From NCBI GenBank assembly GCA_017052515.1, contig JAFHKR010000039.1, forward strand, positions 1,302,001 to 1,366,000: a stretch of DNA of 64,000 bases, written 5' to 3'. The notes beneath the pieces are model-generated. The model had not been told where the DNA came from and did no database searches. It saw only the letters and a list, made by a program, of their open reading frames with translations. Position numbers and translations under genes: made by a program. The stretch is from Fictibacillus nanhaiensis (lineage in GTDB: Bacteria > Bacillota > Bacilli > Bacillales > Fictibacillaceae). Below are positions 51,304-60,353 of this stretch, piece after piece; the first letter of the stretch is position 1; each line of letters opens with the position of its first letter.

Positions 51304-53946
51304 ATGTCAAAAGATTACCGAAGCCGTATGGAGCGCAGACAAACGAGTGATAGTTCCAAGCCGGCAAATCAATCAAAAACAAAAAAACCGAGACGAGGAC
51401 GCAATTGGAAGAAGACGCTGTTGATCCTTGCTCTTATATTAGGTGTTTTAGGACTATTAACAGTCGGTGTGATTGCCGCGACTTCTCCTAAATTAGATCC
51501 TAAGAAACTTGAAACACCGGTATCCTCTAAGATTATGGATATGAACGACGAAGAAGCAGCACTCGTCGCAGGTGATGAAAAACGGATTCGTGTTAAAATC
51601 AACGAAATTCCAGAGCATGTACAAAATGCTTTTATCGCAACAGAAGATGTTCGTTTCCGTGAACATAGCGGTATAGATGTACGACGAATTGCTGGTGCAG
51701 CCTTTGCTAACGTAAGAGAAGGATTTGGAGCTGAAGGTGCGAGTACGATCTCTCAACAGGTTATCAAGAATACGGTATTAACGAATGAAAAATCTCTTAC
51801 GCGTAAGATTCGTGAAGCATACCTTTCTGTTCAACTAGAACAGAAGTATTCTAAAGATCAGATTCTAGAGATGTATCTGAACAAAATCTTTTTTGGAAAT
51901 CGAGCATTCGGTATTGCTACAGCAGCAAAGGTTTATTTCAATAAAGATGTTTCTGAATTAGAAGTTCAAGAAGCTGCTCTTTTAGCTGGACTACCAAAAG
52001 CGCCTAGTTACTACAACCCGCTTGTAAATCCGAAAGAAGCTGAACATCGCCGTAACGTTGTTTTGAATTTGATGGCTCAGCATAAATTCATTACAAAAGA
52101 AGAAGCGGAAAAAGCAAAGAGTATTCCAGTAAAAGACATGATCGATGAAGGAAGCTTAAAAACCGAAACACGTCCTTATGATGCTTATATCAAACAAGTA
52201 ATCGATGATTTAAAAGATATTGAAGGACTTGAAGAAGCAGATATCTACTCATCTGGACTTAAGATCTATACGAACTTAGATCCAAAAGCACAGCAAACGA
52301 CTGAGGACGTATTAAGAGCTAAATTAGAAAACGAAAACAAGGTTCTTCAATCAGGTGTTGCATTACTTGATACGAAGACTGGCGCCATTCGTGCAGTAGG
52401 AAGTGGGCGCGGAGATGAATTGAGTAACTATTTCTCTTCTAAGATCAAGCGTCAGCCTGGTTCTACGATTAAGCCGATCTTAGACTATGGTCCTGCCATT
52501 GAGAACAAAAAGTGGAACACAGGTTACATCTTGAAAGATGAACCAGTTGAACTGAAAGACATTACGATCAACAACTTTAACGACCGTAACGTTGGCGATA
52601 TCTCGATGCGTCAAGCGCTCGTTGAATCCAAGAACACGACTGCTGTTCGTGCGTTCCAAGAAGTTGGTGCTGAAGAAGCAACTGATTTTGCTAACAAGTT
52701 AGGTTTTGATCTAGATCCTGACACTACGTATCCATCTTATGCGATTGGTGGTTTCGAGAAAGGAATCTCCCCTCTTACACTGGCTGGTGCTTATACATCG
52801 TTCGGTAACGGAGGAATCTATTCAAAACCGACAACGATCCGTAAAGTCGAATTCCCTGATGGTCGCGTGATCGAAGTGGATTCAGAACCAAAAGCGGCTA
52901 TGAAGGATTATACCGCTTATATGATTACAGATATGCTGAAAGATGTTATGGATAGAGGTACTGGTCGTGAAGCGAACGTTAGCGGACTTAACTTAGCTGG
53001 TAAGACCGGTACGACAAACTACTCTAAAGACGACCGAGATAAATACGGCATCCCTGATGGTGCAACGAAAGATGCTTGGATGGCTGGCTATACACCTAGC
53101 TATACAGCTGCTGTATGGACAGGCTATGCTGATATGAAAAAAGGTCTCTACCTAAGCGACAATGAAGCAGATTATTCGAAGCAGATCTTCCGTGATATCA
53201 TGAGTGAGTTGGATCATAAGAACACCGACTTTAAGAAGCCGAAATCCGTAACAGAAGTTGCGATGGAAAAAGGAACAGGTAAACGTGCAAGTGAGTTCAC
53301 ACCTGATTCTGAGAAGATCATCGAGCTTTTCATTAAAGGAACGGACCTTCCTGGTATCAGTGATAGCTATGAAAAGCCTTCTTCGATCGAAGGGCTTGAA
53401 GCGAAGTACAAGGAAGATAAGAATGAGATCGAAGTAAAATGGAAATATGGTAAGAAAAAGGGTGTAACCTTTAGAGTTCTCGCAAGCTATAACGACGGAC
53501 CGATGCAGGAACGCGCAACGATCAACGATACGAAATTCGTTGTTCCATCACCTGCTCCTGGTAAATATTCGTTCCAAGTCATAGCGATCGACAGTGAGAA
53601 CAACACAGAAAGTGAACCTGCAGGAACATCGATTACGATCGAAGGCCCTCAAGGTGAAGAACCGCCACCTACAGAAGGTGAAGGCGAACAACCAGGTACT
53701 CCTCCAGGTCAAGAACCTGGAACTGAGCCACCTGCAGAAGGTGAACCGGGTACTCCTCCAGATCAAGGAGGCGGTGAAGGCCAACCAGGTACTCCTCCGG
53801 GTCAAGAGCCTGGTACTGGCACAGAACCACCTACACAAGGTGAGCCGGGTACAACTACACCTACACCTCCTGGACAAAACGGAGGCAGACAACAAAATGG
53901 TGGAAACGGTGGAGGTGGCGGCCTCGTCCCTCCTCTCAATCCATAA
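51304..53946 (+). CDS. ponA: Class A penicillin-binding protein 1A/1B
   Basis: The 880-residue bifunctional murein synthase has a basic cytoplasmic N-terminus, one membrane span (about 36-59), a glycosyltransferase domain (catalytic E114 in ATEDVRFREHSGID), and a transpeptidase domain with SxxK in QPGSTIKP, SxN in SKNTT and KTGTT. A fibronectin-type-like module follows (about 690-780). The last ~100 residues are a Pro/Gly/Glu-rich repeat tail (PGTPPGQEPGT, GEPGTPPDQ) outside the cell. It builds peptidoglycan at the septum and side wall. Confidence 0.95.
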   Translation: MSKDYRSRMERRQTSDSSKPANQSKTKKPRRGRNWKKTLLILALILGVLGLLTVGVIAATSPKLDPKKLETPVSSKIMDMNDEEAALVAGDEKRIRVKINEIPEHVQNAFIATEDVRFREHSGIDVRRIAGAAFANVREGFGAEGASTISQQVIKNTVLTNEKSLTRKIREAYLSVQLEQKYSKDQILEMYLNKIFFGNRAFGIATAAKVYFNKDVSELEVQEAALLAGLPKAPSYYNPLVNPKEAEHRRNVVLNLMAQHKFITKEEAEKAKSIPVKDMIDEGSLKTETRPYDAYIKQVIDDLKDIEGLEEADIYSSGLKIYTNLDPKAQQTTEDVLRAKLENENKVLQSGVALLDTKTGAIRAVGSGRGDELSNYFSSKIKRQPGSTIKPILDYGPAIENKKWNTGYILKDEPVELKDITINNFNDRNVGDISMRQALVESKNTTAVRAFQEVGAEEATDFANKLGFDLDPDTTYPSYAIGGFEKGISPLTLAGAYTSFGNGGIYSKPTTIRKVEFPDGRVIEVDSEPKAAMKDYTAYMITDMLKDVMDRGTGREANVSGLNLAGKTGTTNYSKDDRDKYGIPDGATKDAWMAGYTPSYTAAVWTGYADMKKGLYLSDNEADYSKQIFRDIMSELDHKNTDFKKPKSVTEVAMEKGTGKRASEFTPDSEKIIELFIKGTDLPGISDSYEKPSSIEGLEAKYKEDKNEIEVKWKYGKKKGVTFRVLASYNDGPMQERATINDTKFVVPSPAPGKYSFQVIAIDSENNTESEPAGTSITIEGPQGEEPPPTEGEGEQPGTPPGQEPGTEPPAEGEPGTPPDQGGGEGQPGTPPGQEPGTGTEPPTQGEPGTTTPTPPGQNGGRQQNGGNGGGGGLVPPLNP
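53690..53850 (+). repeat. Short tandem repeats in the ponA tail
   Basis: Three imperfect copies of CCAGGTACTCCTCCAGGTC / GAACCTGGAACTGAGCCA-type units encode the repeats QPGTPPGQEPGT, EPGTPPDQ and QPGTPPGQEPGT. Such repeats can change copy number by slippage. Confidence 0.75.
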
Positions 53947-53950
53947 AGAT

Positions 53951-53991
53951 AAAAAGCTCCGTCAGCAAATATTTGCTGACGGAGCTTTTTT
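53951..53991. terminator. Terminator after ponA
   Basis: AAAAGCTCCGTCAGCAAA pairs perfectly with TTTGCTGACGGAGCTTTT, then TT. It is strong and bidirectional. Confidence 0.95.
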
Positions 53992-54031
53992 GTTCTTTCA
54001 TAATTAAATGAACGGCAATTCAAAAGTTCAC

Positions 54032-55294
54032 CTATTTTATGTTGTACCGATCAAGCAGATAGTTCCAAAATACAGGATATCCAAATGATAGATTCCAAAA
54101 GCTTACACCGGCAAAGCCGTATTGATCGACCACATCAAATTTTGCTCTCATACTTCGCAGATCTTCAAACCATACGACGTGCTCTCTCTTCTGTTTATCC
54201 CAATAACGGTAATACGGAGCTTCATCTTTTCTTGAGTACTTAATGGCTGCTTGCCGCTTTCCTGCTAGCTGAGTCGCCTGAACCGGATTCAATGCTTTCG
54301 CAAACTCACCACCCGGTTTATAAGGCAACGTCCAATCATAGCCATATAGATTGATGCCCATCAAGATTTTCTTCGGATCGATCACACTCACCGCATAGTC
54401 GAGCACTTTTTTTACAGAAGGTAGTGGACTAACAGCCATCGGAGGTCCTCCGCTATATCCCCACTCATATGTCATCAGGATCACATAATCGACGATCTCA
54501 CCGTGTGCTTTATAGTCATGCGATTCGTACCATTCGCCTTGTTGTGTGCCCGAGATCTTGGGTGCTACAGCAGTCATGACAACATAATTTTCTTGATGCA
54601 TCTTCTTTGTGAGCGTTCTTAAGAACTGATTGTAAGCTTCTTTGTTTTGTTTACCTAAGTACTCAAAGTCCACCGAGATCCCTTCATATCCCTTTTGTTT
54701 CATGATACGTAAGGACTCGTTTATCACTTTATCGGTGATCTCTTTATTCGTAAGGATCGCTGTTCCCACTTCTTCACTGAACTCCCCGTCTTTTATATTC
54801 GTGATGGCCATGATGGGACGAACGTTTCTATTCTTTGCATCTTTTAAGAACTCAGAGTCATTCAGTGGTTTGAAGATGCCTTTCTCATTCACTTCATAGC
54901 TAAAAAGTGTGATGTACGTAAGGGCTCTTGCTGCCGCATCAAAATTGGCTTGAGCTTTTGGGTTAGGCTCTGCAAACGCGTTCGTTACGATCGTTCTCTT
55001 CGCACGCTCTGGAACGTTCAGTTGTGTTCCTGGCCGTAGGTTGCTGTCTGTTAAACCGGGATTCGCTTGTTGCAACTGTGCGACAGATACACCGATTCGG
55101 TTTCCGATCTCTTCTAATGAATCACCAGGCTGAACGGTATACGTAAAAGGTGTTGGAATAAAAAGTGTCTGTCCTACTGTTAACACGTCTTTTTCTGACA
55201 GTCGATTAACCGTTGCGAGCTCCTGCCACGGCAATTTATAGTACTGCGATAACCTCCAAAGAGAATCGCCTCGTTTCACCACATGAATCTGCAT
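54032..55294 (-). CDS. LysM/GH18 spore peptidoglycan hydrolase (YaaH/SleL-like)
   Basis: The 420-residue protein has two N-terminal LysM domains (about 2-46 and 50-95) and a GH18 glycosidase domain (about 110-420) with catalytic acid E211 in GISVDFEYLG. This is the layout of SleL/YaaH, an N-acetylglucosaminidase of the spore that helps break the cortex during germination. It lacks a signal peptide, as expected for a protein placed on the spore from the mother cell. The first residues MQIHVVKRGDSLW start the LysM directly. It is monocistronic. Confidence 0.9.
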   Translation of the reverse strand: MQIHVVKRGDSLWRLSQYYKLPWQELATVNRLSEKDVLTVGQTLFIPTPFTYTVQPGDSLEEIGNRIGVSVAQLQQANPGLTDSNLRPGTQLNVPERAKRTIVTNAFAEPNPKAQANFDAAARALTYITLFSYEVNEKGIFKPLNDSEFLKDAKNRNVRPIMAITNIKDGEFSEEVGTAILTNKEITDKVINESLRIMKQKGYEGISVDFEYLGKQNKEAYNQFLRTLTKKMHQENYVVMTAVAPKISGTQQGEWYESHDYKAHGEIVDYVILMTYEWGYSGGPPMAVSPLPSVKKVLDYAVSVIDPKKILMGINLYGYDWTLPYKPGGEFAKALNPVQATQLAGKRQAAIKYSRKDEAPYYRYWDKQKREHVVWFEDLRSMRAKFDVVDQYGFAGVSFWNLSFGYPVFWNYLLDRYNIK

Positions 55295-55350
55295 GATACC
55301 CCTCCTAAAAAACGTCTCATGTCATCATCATATGTCCAAGTGTCTTGTCC

Positions 55351-55695
55351 TTATGTACCGCGCTTTTTTAGTATGACACTTTTCTTTTCCCATTCCGAAA
55401 ATAACTCACTGAGCTGTATATACGATTGATAGTGATCGGGCTGATCTTCAATGAACGAAAGCCGCTCGATCGCGTTTACAGGTAGATGCTTGAATGCCTT
55501 AAGATCACTTTTGTAATCTGTAGCATCACTGGGTTGCATGCCATTTACCAGATAGATCGTTTTCAAAAACTGTTGAAAGAAATATACCATCGGTTCTTTC
55601 GCACTTTTTCTATCCCGATTTTTAAAATGATGTGCGATTTCCTCCGATTTTCTTTTCCACTCTATAAAAATGTTCTCTGCTGTATTCTCACTCAT
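55351..55695 (-). CDS. ypoC: YpoC-like protein
   Basis: The 114-residue helical protein matches Bacillus YpoC in size and in being encoded near nth-dnaD and ponA. It has no membrane span and no catalytic motif. Its function is unknown. The amidase gene and terminator that separate it from nth here are a local difference from B. subtilis, where ypoC follows nth. Confidence 0.7.
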   Translation of the reverse strand: MSENTAENIFIEWKRKSEEIAHHFKNRDRKSAKEPMVYFFQQFLKTIYLVNGMQPSDATDYKSDLKAFKHLPVNAIERLSFIEDQPDHYQSYIQLSELFSEWEKKSVILKKRGT

Positions 55696-55727
55696 GTATT
55701 TTAGCCTCCATTCGTAGACAACAAAAA

Positions 55728-55753
55728 AAGAGCTTATCCAAAGATAATCTCTT
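55728..55753 (-). terminator. Terminator of the amidase gene
   Basis: AAGAGATTATC pairs with GATAAGCTCTT (minus strand), followed by TTTTTTG. Confidence 0.85.
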
Positions 55754-55774
55754 ATCTACCGTTATTGTACCTCT

Positions 55775-56818
55775 TTAAAAGAGAGTATTCCAAGTGGCTT
55801 GTCCAACGATTCCGTCCACAGCGAGTCCTTTTCTTTTCTGATAAGCTTTTACCGCTGATTCTGTTTGAGGACCAAAGTTGCCATCTGCTGGAACATTTAA
55901 TGCGCGCTGTATTCTGCTAACGTTTGCCCTGTCCGTTGAACCTCTCTTAATCACATAGCCTGGGTAAGGAACGACAGCACTTCCGTTGGAGTTACTTGAT
56001 TTTGGCGGTGCAGGTTGAGTGGGTTTTGTTGGCTGCTTCAACACAGCATCTAATTTATTTTGTGTGGTTGGTCCTGCAATTCCATCAACCGTCAGATTAT
56101 ATTTTCTTTGAAATGATCTAACGGCGTTCTCTGTATTCGCACCGAAAACACCATCTGCTACTAGAGAGTAACCTGCTCGTTTTAGTTTGTTCTGCAGATC
56201 TCTCACTCTTTGACCTGTGTCTCCATTTTTCAAGATACTATTATTAGTCCCTTGTGTTGGTTTAGGTGAAGGTTTCGGTGCTGGTGTTGGAATTGTTTGA
56301 TTGGATATAGAATTCTCCACATCTTTTAGGAACTGATTAAAGGTGATTCCATAACGATTCAATGCGTTATCTGGATCTGTTCTTCGCCCTGGATCTAATT
56401 GTTTGTGGCTCGCGATCTTTTCTTGCGGTCTCCAGTTGTATCTTTTACAAAGAAAACCCCAGAACCAGACGTAACGCTTATACGCTTCTTGAAAATTGAT
56501 TCCGCCTCCCCAGCAGAGTTCCACGCCGATCGCTGCATCATTCGATTCTCTGCCAAAACGCACGTTGTCCAACTGTGTTCCATACTGAACATGATACGCT
56601 TTTTCATCGAGCGGAATGATCACAAGGATCTCTTTATCATCTATAAAAACATGAGCACTCGCACTCGGTTGTTGGTTGTTAAAATAGTTTCGGTTGCTTC
56701 GGGCGGAAGTCCCTGGATTCCCTGTATCGTGAGCGACTCCGAAGAATGGCCCGTCCAGCTTCGTACCAGGTCTTGCATTACCTAACTTAATATAGTCATA
56801 TGTGATTGAATATGACAC
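55775..56818 (-). CDS. N-acetylmuramoyl-L-alanine amidase with two PG-binding domains
   Basis: The 347-residue protein has an amidase_2 domain (about 10-160) with zinc ligands in VAHDTGNPG and SASAHVFID and a third site in HKQLDPGRR, followed by two peptidoglycan-binding modules (about 205-260: LKNGDTGQRVRDLQNKLKRAG; and 285-345). It cuts the bond between muramic acid and the stem peptide. There is no signal peptide, as in phage/PBSX-type or spore-mother-cell amidases. I chose GTG 56818; its ribosome binding site AAGGAGAG lies inside a 12-bp hairpin. The frame is open to ATG 56875 but that has no site. Confidence 0.85.
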   Translation of the reverse strand: MSYSITYDYIKLGNARPGTKLDGPFFGVAHDTGNPGTSARSNRNYFNNQQPSASAHVFIDDKEILVIIPLDEKAYHVQYGTQLDNVRFGRESNDAAIGVELCWGGGINFQEAYKRYVWFWGFLCKRYNWRPQEKIASHKQLDPGRRTDPDNALNRYGITFNQFLKDVENSISNQTIPTPAPKPSPKPTQGTNNSILKNGDTGQRVRDLQNKLKRAGYSLVADGVFGANTENAVRSFQRKYNLTVDGIAGPTTQNKLDAVLKQPTKPTQPAPPKSSNSNGSAVVPYPGYVIKRGSTDRANVSRIQRALNVPADGNFGPQTESAVKAYQKRKGLAVDGIVGQATWNTLF

Positions 56819-56824
56819 TAAAAC

Positions 56825-56864
56825 ATCACTCTCCTTTGTATATGGTATGTAGAAGGAGAGTGAT
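56825..56864 (-). promoter_or_regulatory. Hairpin covering the amidase ribosome binding site
   Basis: On the minus-strand mRNA, ATCACTCTCCTT is followed after a 16-base loop by its exact complement AAGGAGAGTGAT, which is the ribosome binding site, six bases before GTG 56818. Base pairing would hide the site from ribosomes. Confidence 0.7.
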
Positions 56865-57017
56865 TGCTTGTACATATGGGGTTTTTGTGCAGATTTTGAA
56901 AGGTTTTATTGCTATTTGAGGGTGAATTTCGGCTGTTTAGTCCTTGTAATGTAGTTTTGAAGGTTTCTTTTGTCTACCCCTACCGGTTTTTGTGAGGGGC
57001 ATTGAAGAAATTACTTC

Positions 57018-57105
57018 AATAATCCCTGAAATTTCGTACATATTCCCGGGAGTTTGGACGATAATTCCGCGAGTTTTAATCATTTATCAGCGAGTTGACA
57101 AATTA
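57018..57105. repeat. 21-22 bp period degenerate tandem repeat
   Basis: Four related units start with CCCTGAAATTTCG (57024), CCCGGGAGTTTGGACG (57045), CCGCGAGTTTTAATC (57067) and CAGCGAGTTGACAAA (57088), separated by 21, 22 and 21 bp. The unit CCGCGAGTTTNNAC resembles repeats scattered in other Bacillaceae. No gene lies here. The rest of 56865-57176 is AT-rich with a small inverted repeat TTGAAG/CTTCAA at 57003-57020. Confidence 0.65.
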
Positions 57106-57176
57106 CGACAACCTCACCTCACTAAAATACCCCCTACGCTAGCCGTCCTTCAACCTCTTCCAATCTTTAAGACAAA

Positions 57177-57210
57177 GAAAAAACCGTAACTCCATCAGTT
57201 ACGGTTCTTA
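57177..57210 (-). terminator. Terminator of nth
   Basis: AACCGTAAC pairs with GTTACGGTT; on the minus strand TTTTTC follows. Confidence 0.9.
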
Positions 57211-57211
57211 G

Positions 57212-57883
57212 CTATCTTTTTTGAGTCAGCTTCTTCTCTTTTTGGTTCATCCGCTTCTTCCCTTCTCGGCAGATCGATAGAAGTGGACACTCTGGGCAGT
57301 TTGGATTTTGTGCTTTGCAGTGATATCTTCCAAAAAAGATCAAACGGTGATGAGTTGCCCCCCAAAGTGATTTTGGAATCTTCTTCATCAATGTTTCTTC
57401 TACCTGCAGAACAGAGTCTTTCCATTTACAGATGCCTAGCCTTTTTGAAACTCGTTCAACGTGCGTGTCGACCGCAATCGCAGGAACATCATAAGCAACA
57501 GATACGACAACGTTTGCTGTTTTTCGTCCTACACCTGGCAGTTTCGTCAGTTCATCTCGATCTTTCGGGATCTCGCCTCCGTATTCGTTGATAACGAGCT
57601 CACTCAGCTTTTGAATGTTCTTTGCCTTGTTTCGGTATAAGCCGATCGACCGGATATCGTCCTGCAGTTCTTCGATCGTTACATCTAGATAATCTTGTGG
57701 TGTTTTATATTTTTCAAAAAGCCTTGGTGTGACTTTGTTAACGAGCGCATCTGTACATTGTGCAGACAGAAGCACCGCGATCGTCAGCTCGAACGGGTTC
57801 GAGTGGTGAAGTTCGCAATGAGCATCTGGAAACATATCCTCGATCTGTTCTAAACAAAATTGAATCTGTGCTTTGTTTAACAC
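57212..57883 (-). CDS. nth: Endonuclease III
   Basis: The 223-residue DNA glycosylase/AP lyase has the helix-hairpin-helix LPGVGRKTANVV with catalytic K121, catalytic D139 in AVDTHVERV and an iron-sulfur cluster motif C189-x6-C196-x2-C199-x5-C205. It removes oxidised pyrimidines. It follows dnaD, as in Bacillus. Confidence 0.95.
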   Translation of the reverse strand: MLNKAQIQFCLEQIEDMFPDAHCELHHSNPFELTIAVLLSAQCTDALVNKVTPRLFEKYKTPQDYLDVTIEELQDDIRSIGLYRNKAKNIQKLSELVINEYGGEIPKDRDELTKLPGVGRKTANVVVSVAYDVPAIAVDTHVERVSKRLGICKWKDSVLQVEETLMKKIPKSLWGATHHRLIFFGRYHCKAQNPNCPECPLLSICREGKKRMNQKEKKLTQKR

Positions 57884-57911
57884 GTTTAGGTTACCTCCTG
57901 TTATAAAAAAG

Positions 57912-57936
57912 AAAGACCTTAGTTTTTAAGGTCATT
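57912..57936 (-). terminator. Weak terminator between dnaD and nth
   Basis: GACCTTA pairs with TAAGGTC; TTTCTTTTTT follows on the minus strand. Confidence 0.6.
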
Positions 57937-57942
57937 TTTGTT

Positions 57943-58656
57943 TTAGGATTCAAGCCAGTTATACTGCGGACGCTTAATACCTGAGTCGTTCCTTGGTTGC
58001 TCTTGCTTCCCCGTTCTTTGCAGCTGTCTCACTCTGAATTTCTCGCCATACGTTTTAGCCGCTTCTGGACTTGTAATGCCGTTTTTCTTCCACTCGAATA
58101 AAATACGATCAATATAACGGAAGTTCAGCTTTCCAGATAAAACAGACTCTTTTAACGCAGAGAGTATCAACTCTGGAGACTGGTGATCCTCGTCCATCCA
58201 AATCTTAAGCGTTTCAAGCTCCATCGGTGACAACGGGCGACCAAACTCTTTTTCGAATCGAACAAACACGTTCTGTTCTTGGTGCTCCTTATGTACCACT
58301 TTTTTGGTTTGTTCTTCTTCTTTTAAACTTTGAAGAAGTCTGTTCCAAAGAGGCTGAAGCGTATATGCCTCAAAGTAGACACCTTTTTCCTTGTCTTCGA
58401 ACTGATCCATACCGAGTACACCTCTGCCGATTAACGTCCTGAGCATAGCGGACACTTCATCACTCGACGCAGACATTCGTTCGGATAGCTCGACAGGTGT
58501 CGGAAAGTAGTTTCCTGATTCTATAAAAACATGAAGCTGTATAAACAACATGCATTCATTGTCTGTTAGACCGATCTGTTTGTACGTTTTGATTAACATA
58601 TTAGGGATGCTGACTGATCCTTCAGCCATCCATCGTTCAAATAAATTACCGTTCAT
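57943..58656 (-). CDS. dnaD: Replication initiation protein DnaD
   Basis: The 237-residue protein has the N-terminal DnaD winged helix (VSIPNMLIKTYKQIGLTDNE, FPTPVELSERM) and the C-terminal DDBH2 domain with FGRPLSPMELETLKIWMDEDH. It helps load the helicase at oriC and during restart. ATG 58656 (MNGNLFERW) is chosen with AGAGGTG upstream; the frame is open to 58770. Length and position beside asnS fit Bacillus. Confidence 0.94.
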   Translation of the reverse strand: MNGNLFERWMAEGSVSIPNMLIKTYKQIGLTDNECMLFIQLHVFIESGNYFPTPVELSERMSASSDEVSAMLRTLIGRGVLGMDQFEDKEKGVYFEAYTLQPLWNRLLQSLKEEEQTKKVVHKEHQEQNVFVRFEKEFGRPLSPMELETLKIWMDEDHQSPELILSALKESVLSGKLNFRYIDRILFEWKKNGITSPEAAKTYGEKFRVRQLQRTGKQEQPRNDSGIKRPQYNWLES

Positions 58657-58986
58657 CACTAAAACACCTCTTGAAACATTATAGCATATAAAACTAGCTT
58701 TTTTATTCTCACTGCACTGGTGAATGTTGAGAAAAAAAGTAGGTTTGAACGTTATGAGCGGTTGGTGCAACTTGTCGAAATTTGCTGAACGGCCTATATT
58801 TTCATTTTTCGACTTAATTGGGTACGATTTTAACTTAATTTTTTCATTTTGGACTTAATTGCCTTCTAAACCGACTTAATTCTTCCTTAAAACGACTTAA
58901 TAGCACTTTCTCCCAGGAAAAAACACTGAAACAAAGGCTTATAACACAAAAAATCTCCCCTGCAAAAGGGAGATTTTTAAAATTAA
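58657..58986. repeat. 20-21 bp period repeat of GACTTAATT in the dnaD-asnS gap
   Basis: Five copies of (G/A)ACTTAAT(T/A) begin at 58811, 58832, 58852, 58873 and 58894, i.e. 21, 20, 21 and 21 bp apart, joined by AT-rich spacers. The gap is otherwise empty apart from the asnS terminator at 58949-58979. Confidence 0.75.
58949..58979 (-). terminator. Terminator of the asnS operon
   Basis: AAATCTCCC pairs with GGGAGATTT around a short loop; TTTTTTG follows on the minus strand. Confidence 0.92.
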
Positions 58987-60279
58987 TTAAGGATATAGAC
59001 GGTTCAATAGACGTGGGAATGGAATCGTTTCACGAACGTGCTCTGCTCCAGAGATCCATGCTACTGTACGCTCTAATCCAAGACCGAATCCTGAATGAGG
59101 AACGCTTCCGTATTTTCTAAGTTCTAGGTACCATTTGTAAGCATCGTCTGTTAATCCGTGCTCTTCATAACGCTGTTCCATAAGGGCAAGGTCATCGATA
59201 CGCTGACTTCCACCGATGATCTCTCCGTATCCTTCTGGAGCGATAAGGTCTGCACACAGTACAACATCTTCACGGTTCGGGTCTGGCTTCATGTAGAAAG
59301 CTTTGATGTCTTTCGGATAGTTCGTGATGAAGACGGGCTTGTCGAAGCTTTCCGCGATCGCTGTTTCGTGCGGCGCACCGAAGTCGTCTCCCCACTCAAT
59401 ATCGTCAAACCCTTTTTCTTTTAGCATCTTGATCGCATCGTCATAAGAAACACGAGGGAAAGGCGCTTTTACGTTCTCTAACTTAGAGATATCGCGTCCA
59501 AGTGTCTTCAGCTCATTTTCACAGCGTGTGATCACAGATTGAACGATGTGTGAGATGAACTGTTCTTGAATTTCAAGAGATTCTTCGTGTTCCACGAATG
59601 CCATCTCAGGTTCGATCATCCAGAACTCGATCAAGTGACGACGAGTCTTTGATTTTTCTGCACGGAACGTCGGACCGAACGAGTATACTTTTCCAAGTGC
59701 CATCGCTGCCGCTTCCATGTAGAGTTGTCCACTTTGAGAAAGATACGCATCTTCTTCAAAATACTTCGTGTGGAACAATGAAGTTGTCCCTTCAGCAGAG
59801 CTTCCAGTAAGGATTGGAGGATCCACTTTTGCAAAGTCGTTGTTGTAGAAGAACTCGTTCACAGCGTGAATGATCTCGTTACGGATCTTTAGGATCGCGT
59901 GCTGACGCTTAGAACGTATCCAAAGGTGACGGTGGTCCATCAAGAACTCTGTTCCGTGTTCTTTCGGTGTGATCGGGTAGTCAACTGCTTGATGAAGTAC
60001 TTCAACATCTGTTACTTCAAGTTCTACGCCTAGAGCTGAACGCTCGTCCTCTTTAACCGTACCCGTTACGTAAAGACTAGATTCTTGCGTAAGACCTTTT
60101 GCTTTAGCAAAGATCTCATCTCCAACTTCACTCTTTACGACAACACCTTGTACGAATCCAGATCCATCACGAAGCTGTAAGAAAGCGATCTTACCTGAAG
60201 AACGCTTATTAGAGAGCCAAGCACCGATCTTTACGGTCTTGCCTACGTGTTCACTAAGCTTATTAATCGTTGTTTTCAC
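58987..60279 (-). CDS. asnS: Asparaginyl-tRNA synthetase
   Basis: The 430-residue class IIb synthetase has an N-terminal OB-fold anticodon domain ([25 protein letters not shown]) and the class II motifs: [21 protein letters not shown] (motif 2 region) and [12 protein letters not shown] (motif 3). It charges tRNA-Asn. I used GTG 60279, seven bases after GGAGGT, which gives the exact length of the B. subtilis enzyme. It is in one operon with aspB, ypmB and ypmA. No T-box leader is present. Confidence 0.95.
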   Translation of the reverse strand: MKTTINKLSEHVGKTVKIGAWLSNKRSSGKIAFLQLRDGSGFVQGVVVKSEVGDEIFAKAKGLTQESSLYVTGTVKEDERSALGVELEVTDVEVLHQAVDYPITPKEHGTEFLMDHRHLWIRSKRQHAILKIRNEIIHAVNEFFYNNDFAKVDPPILTGSSAEGTTSLFHTKYFEEDAYLSQSGQLYMEAAAMALGKVYSFGPTFRAEKSKTRRHLIEFWMIEPEMAFVEHEESLEIQEQFISHIVQSVITRCENELKTLGRDISKLENVKAPFPRVSYDDAIKMLKEKGFDDIEWGDDFGAPHETAIAESFDKPVFITNYPKDIKAFYMKPDPNREDVVLCADLIAPEGYGEIIGGSQRIDDLALMEQRYEEHGLTDDAYKWYLELRKYGSVPHSGFGLGLERTVAWISGAEHVRETIPFPRLLNRLYP

Positions 60280-60353
60280 TACATGTACCTCCACTGTACG
60301 TTATCAATATCTACCAAAAAAATTATGAAGGAGAACTTTCTAAAAATCAATCA

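Noticed and set aside
53548-54007. Long open frames on both strands across the ponA tail
   Set aside because: They arise from the repetitive GC-rich Pro/Gly coding sequence; they lack ribosome sites and show only low-complexity Arg/Leu/Val products.
58657-60353. Possible T-box leader before asnS or aspB
   Set aside because: No conserved T-box sequence or antiterminator/terminator pair is visible in the gaps upstream of asnS, aspB or ypmA.
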